From contig NZ_VJOL01000029.1 in NCBI RefSeq assembly GCF_007556705.1, forward strand, positions 1 through 35,671: 35,671 nt of DNA. Reading direction: 5' to 3'. Of this stretch, positions 34,331 to 35,671 are shown piece after piece (within the stretch, counting starts at the first letter, position 1; each line of letters begins with the position of its first letter). This DNA comes from Tepidimonas thermarum. Its GTDB lineage: Bacteria > Pseudomonadota > Gammaproteobacteria > Burkholderiales > Burkholderiaceae_C. The position numbers and the translations under genes are program-made. Under the pieces are notes generated by a model. That model worked only from the letters and a program-made list of their open reading frames with translations. It did no database searches and was not told the origin of the DNA.

Positions 34331-35072
34331 GGTGCTGCTCCAAGCCCATGAGCTCACCAAGCGCTTCGGTGGGCTGGCCGCCGTGGACCGCGTGTCGCTG
34401 ACGCTGCAGCGCGATCGCCTGCACGCAGTCATCGGCCCCAACGGGGCGGGCAAGTCCACCCTGACCAACCTGCTGTCCGGCGATTTGCCCCCAACGTCCG
34501 GGCGCCTGGTGCTGGCCGGCCGCGACGTGACCGGCGCCCCGCCCGAGGCGATCGCGCGCCTGGGGTTGGGCCGCAGTTACCAAAAAACCAACATTTTTTT
34601 GCCCTTCACCGTGTGGGAGAACATCCGTCTGGCCGCCCAGGCGCGCACGCCATGTGCGGCGCGCTGGCTCGCCCGCGCCGACGGCATCGCCGCCATCAAC
34701 CGGCGCGCCGAGCGCGCGCTCGAGCTCGCGGGCCTGACCGCACGCGCCCACCGCATCGCGGGCACCATCAGCCACGGCGAGCAGCGCCAGCTCGAAATCG
34801 CGATGACGCTGGCCACCGAGCCACAGGTGCTGCTGCTCGACGAGCCGCTGGCCGGCATGGGCACGGCCGAGGCCGAACGCATGATTGAGCTGCTGCAGAC
34901 CCTCAAGCGCGGACACGCGCTGATGCTGGTCGAACACGACATGGACGCCGTCTTTGCCCTGGCCGACACCTTGACGGTGATGGTCAACGGCCAGGTGATC
35001 GCATCGGGGGAACCCGCGGCCGTGCGCGCCGACGCCGGCGTGCAGGCCGCCTACTTGGGGGAGGACGCGTGA
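34323..35072 (+). CDS. livG: Branched-chain-type ABC importer, ATPase LivG
   Basis: The 249-residue ATPase has Walker A GPNGAGKST, the Q-loop region LGLGRSYQKTNIFLPFTVWENI, signature ISHGEQRQLEIA (a common LivG variant of LSGGQ), Walker B VLLLDEPLAGMG and switch His in VEHDMDAVF. It belongs to the LivG subtype, with the family's usual loop between Walker A and the signature. It starts 8 bp before the livM stop and overlaps livF by 4 bp (GTGA). All motifs are intact. Confidence 0.94.
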   Translation: MAEVLLQAHELTKRFGGLAAVDRVSLTLQRDRLHAVIGPNGAGKSTLTNLLSGDLPPTSGRLVLAGRDVTGAPPEAIARLGLGRSYQKTNIFLPFTVWENIRLAAQARTPCAARWLARADGIAAINRRAERALELAGLTARAHRIAGTISHGEQRQLEIAMTLATEPQVLLLDEPLAGMGTAEAERMIELLQTLKRGHALMLVEHDMDAVFALADTLTVMVNGQVIASGEPAAVRADAGVQAAYLGEDA

Positions 35073-35476
35073 GCGCCGAGACGCTGATCGAAACACACGG
35101 CCTGCACACCCACTACGGGGCCAGCCACATCCTGCACGGCATCGATTTTCGTGTGCGACGCGGCGAAACCATCGGCCTGATGGGGCGCAACGGCATGGGC
35201 AAGTCCACCCTGCTCAAAACCCTTGTGGGGCTGGTGCGCCCCAGCGACGGGGAGGTGCGTGTCAGGGGCCGCCCCACGCGCGGGCTGGCCACGTTCGAGG
35301 TGGCGCGGCTGGGCGTGGCCTATGTGCCGGAAGGGCGCGGCATCTTTGGCAACCTGAGCGTGCGCGAAAACCTGATCATGGCGGCCCGGCCCGGGGTCGA
35401 TGGCCGCCGCGACTGGACCTACGAGCGGGTGCTGGAAACCTTTCCCCGCCTGGCCGAGCGGCTCGGACCACAGTTG
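35069..35476 (+). pseudogene. livF: LivF ATPase, truncated by foreign sequence
   Basis: From a GTG at 35069, which overlaps the livG stop by 4 bp, the frame reads as LivF for about 135 codons: ETLIETHGLHTHYGASHILHGIDF, Walker A GRNGMGKST, and VAYVPEGRGIFGNLSVRENL, up to LAERLGPQL. LivF should continue with LSGGEQQ, but after CAGTTG at about 35476 the sequence becomes unlike LivF and much less GC-rich. The signature motif, Walker B and the C-terminal half are missing. The frame stays open through the foreign DNA to the window end, so a chimeric product is possible. The break is best explained by an insertion sequence; the far side is outside the window. Confidence 0.85.
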
Positions 35477-35511
35477 TGTATCGTTCTTTCTGTAAATTCC
35501 ATTTTGCCGGT

Positions 35512-35568
35512 TGTCTGCTGGGCGGGGATCTCCGGCGCTACGCGCCTACGCTCCCCGCCCAGCAGACA
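35512..35568. repeat. Perfect 17 bp inverted repeat with 23-base loop
   Basis: TGTCTGCTGGGCGGGGA (35512-35528) pairs exactly with TCCCCGCCCAGCAGACA (35552-35568). The loop can form a further short hairpin. It lies 50 bp upstream of the ORF start at 35619 and could block read-through transcription from livF into the element or control the transposase. No T-run follows. Confidence 0.8.
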
Positions 35569-35618
35569 GCGCGAGGGTGGGTCTGACGCCATGACTTCGA
35601 GAAAGGAGTGTAACCCTC

Positions 35619-35671
35619 ATGGCAATACGAGTCGAAACCAACCCCTTGGAAGCCGCTTATGCGATCTTGCT
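35619..35671 (+). CDS. N-terminus of a probable transposase
   Basis: An ATG at 35619, with AAAGGAG 10 bp upstream, opens a frame giving MAIRVETNPLEAAYAIL before the window ends. The NPLEAAYxxL-type start resembles, from memory, some IS256-family transposases, but 17 residues are not enough for a firm call. A second ATG in another frame at 35591 gives a less likely product. Confidence 0.45.
   Translation, partial: MAIRVETNPLEAAYAIL

Larger units (their letters stand above)
35477..35671 (+). mobile_element. Left end of a second insertion sequence (possibly IS256-like), cut by window edge
   Basis: The sequence from about 35475 differs sharply from livF. It has an AT-rich start (TGTATCGTTCTTTCTGTAAA), a long hairpin (35512-35568), and an open frame with a good ribosome binding site. 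Mutator/IS256-type termini often contain GGAATTTAC-like stretches on the reverse strand, as here, but the family is uncertain. Exact boundary may be off by a few bases. Confidence 0.55.

Noticed and set aside
1-35671. Search for tRNA, rRNA, CRISPR arrays and riboswitches
   Set aside because: No cloverleaf, regular spaced repeat or known aptamer core was recognised by eye; a covariance-model scan would be needed to exclude small RNAs.

Overview
The window looks like a stretch of chromosome from a high-GC betaproteobacterium of the order Burkholderiales, most likely near Comamonadaceae. This rests on gene content and order, not on a database search. The pointers are a tandem pair of cyanophycin synthetase genes with a divergent ABC transporter and DUF1854 gene, an E. 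coli-like hisJ-Q-M-P basic amino acid transporter with an aspartoacylase-like gene inside it, the mltG-tmk-holB-pilZ-tatD order, a thioesterase-GNAT fusion and a long tadA. Most of the window is dense with genes. No tRNA, rRNA or CRISPR array was seen.

Layout: positions 1-131 hold the end of an insertion sequence with the first 15 codons of its transposase on the minus strand. Positions 334-3115 (+) encode a lipoprotein, TadA with a degenerate hydrolase-like tail, and the LD-carboxypeptidase LdcA. Positions 3120-10816 are the cyanophycin locus: cphA' and cphA on minus, and on plus, from a shared 130 bp region, an unusual ABC transporter with a zinc-ribbon extension and a DUF1854 protein. Positions 10862-15067 (-) encode a histidine/arginine/lysine/ornithine uptake system, with an intrinsic terminator between the binding protein and the permeases. 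Positions 15369-21613 (-) are a compact seven-gene run (mltG, a membrane glycosyltransferase, tmk, holB, pilZ, tatD, an ankyrin-repeat protein), largely joined by 4 bp ATGA overlaps. Positions 21676-26321 carry ygfZ, an NRDE-family gene, the thioesterase-GNAT fusion and rlhA. Positions 26341-31057 (-) carry a hemerythrin gene with an FNR-like site and purL. Positions 31218-35476 (+) are a branched-chain-type ABC importer operon.

The importer operon is damaged twice: livM is frameshifted at a run of eight G, and livF is cut near 35476 by foreign sequence that looks like the start of a second insertion sequence. Both ends of the window therefore lie in mobile elements, which fits either contig ends or real insertions.

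Functionally, the most interesting part is positions 3120-15067. A normal CphA stands beside a shortened CphA' that has lost its Mur-type ATP site and C-terminal domain, next to a poorly understood ABC transporter/DUF1854 pair and an arginine/lysine uptake operon. I infer an amino-acid uptake and nitrogen-storage neighbourhood. The roles of CphA', the ABC protein and DUF1854 in it are unproven.
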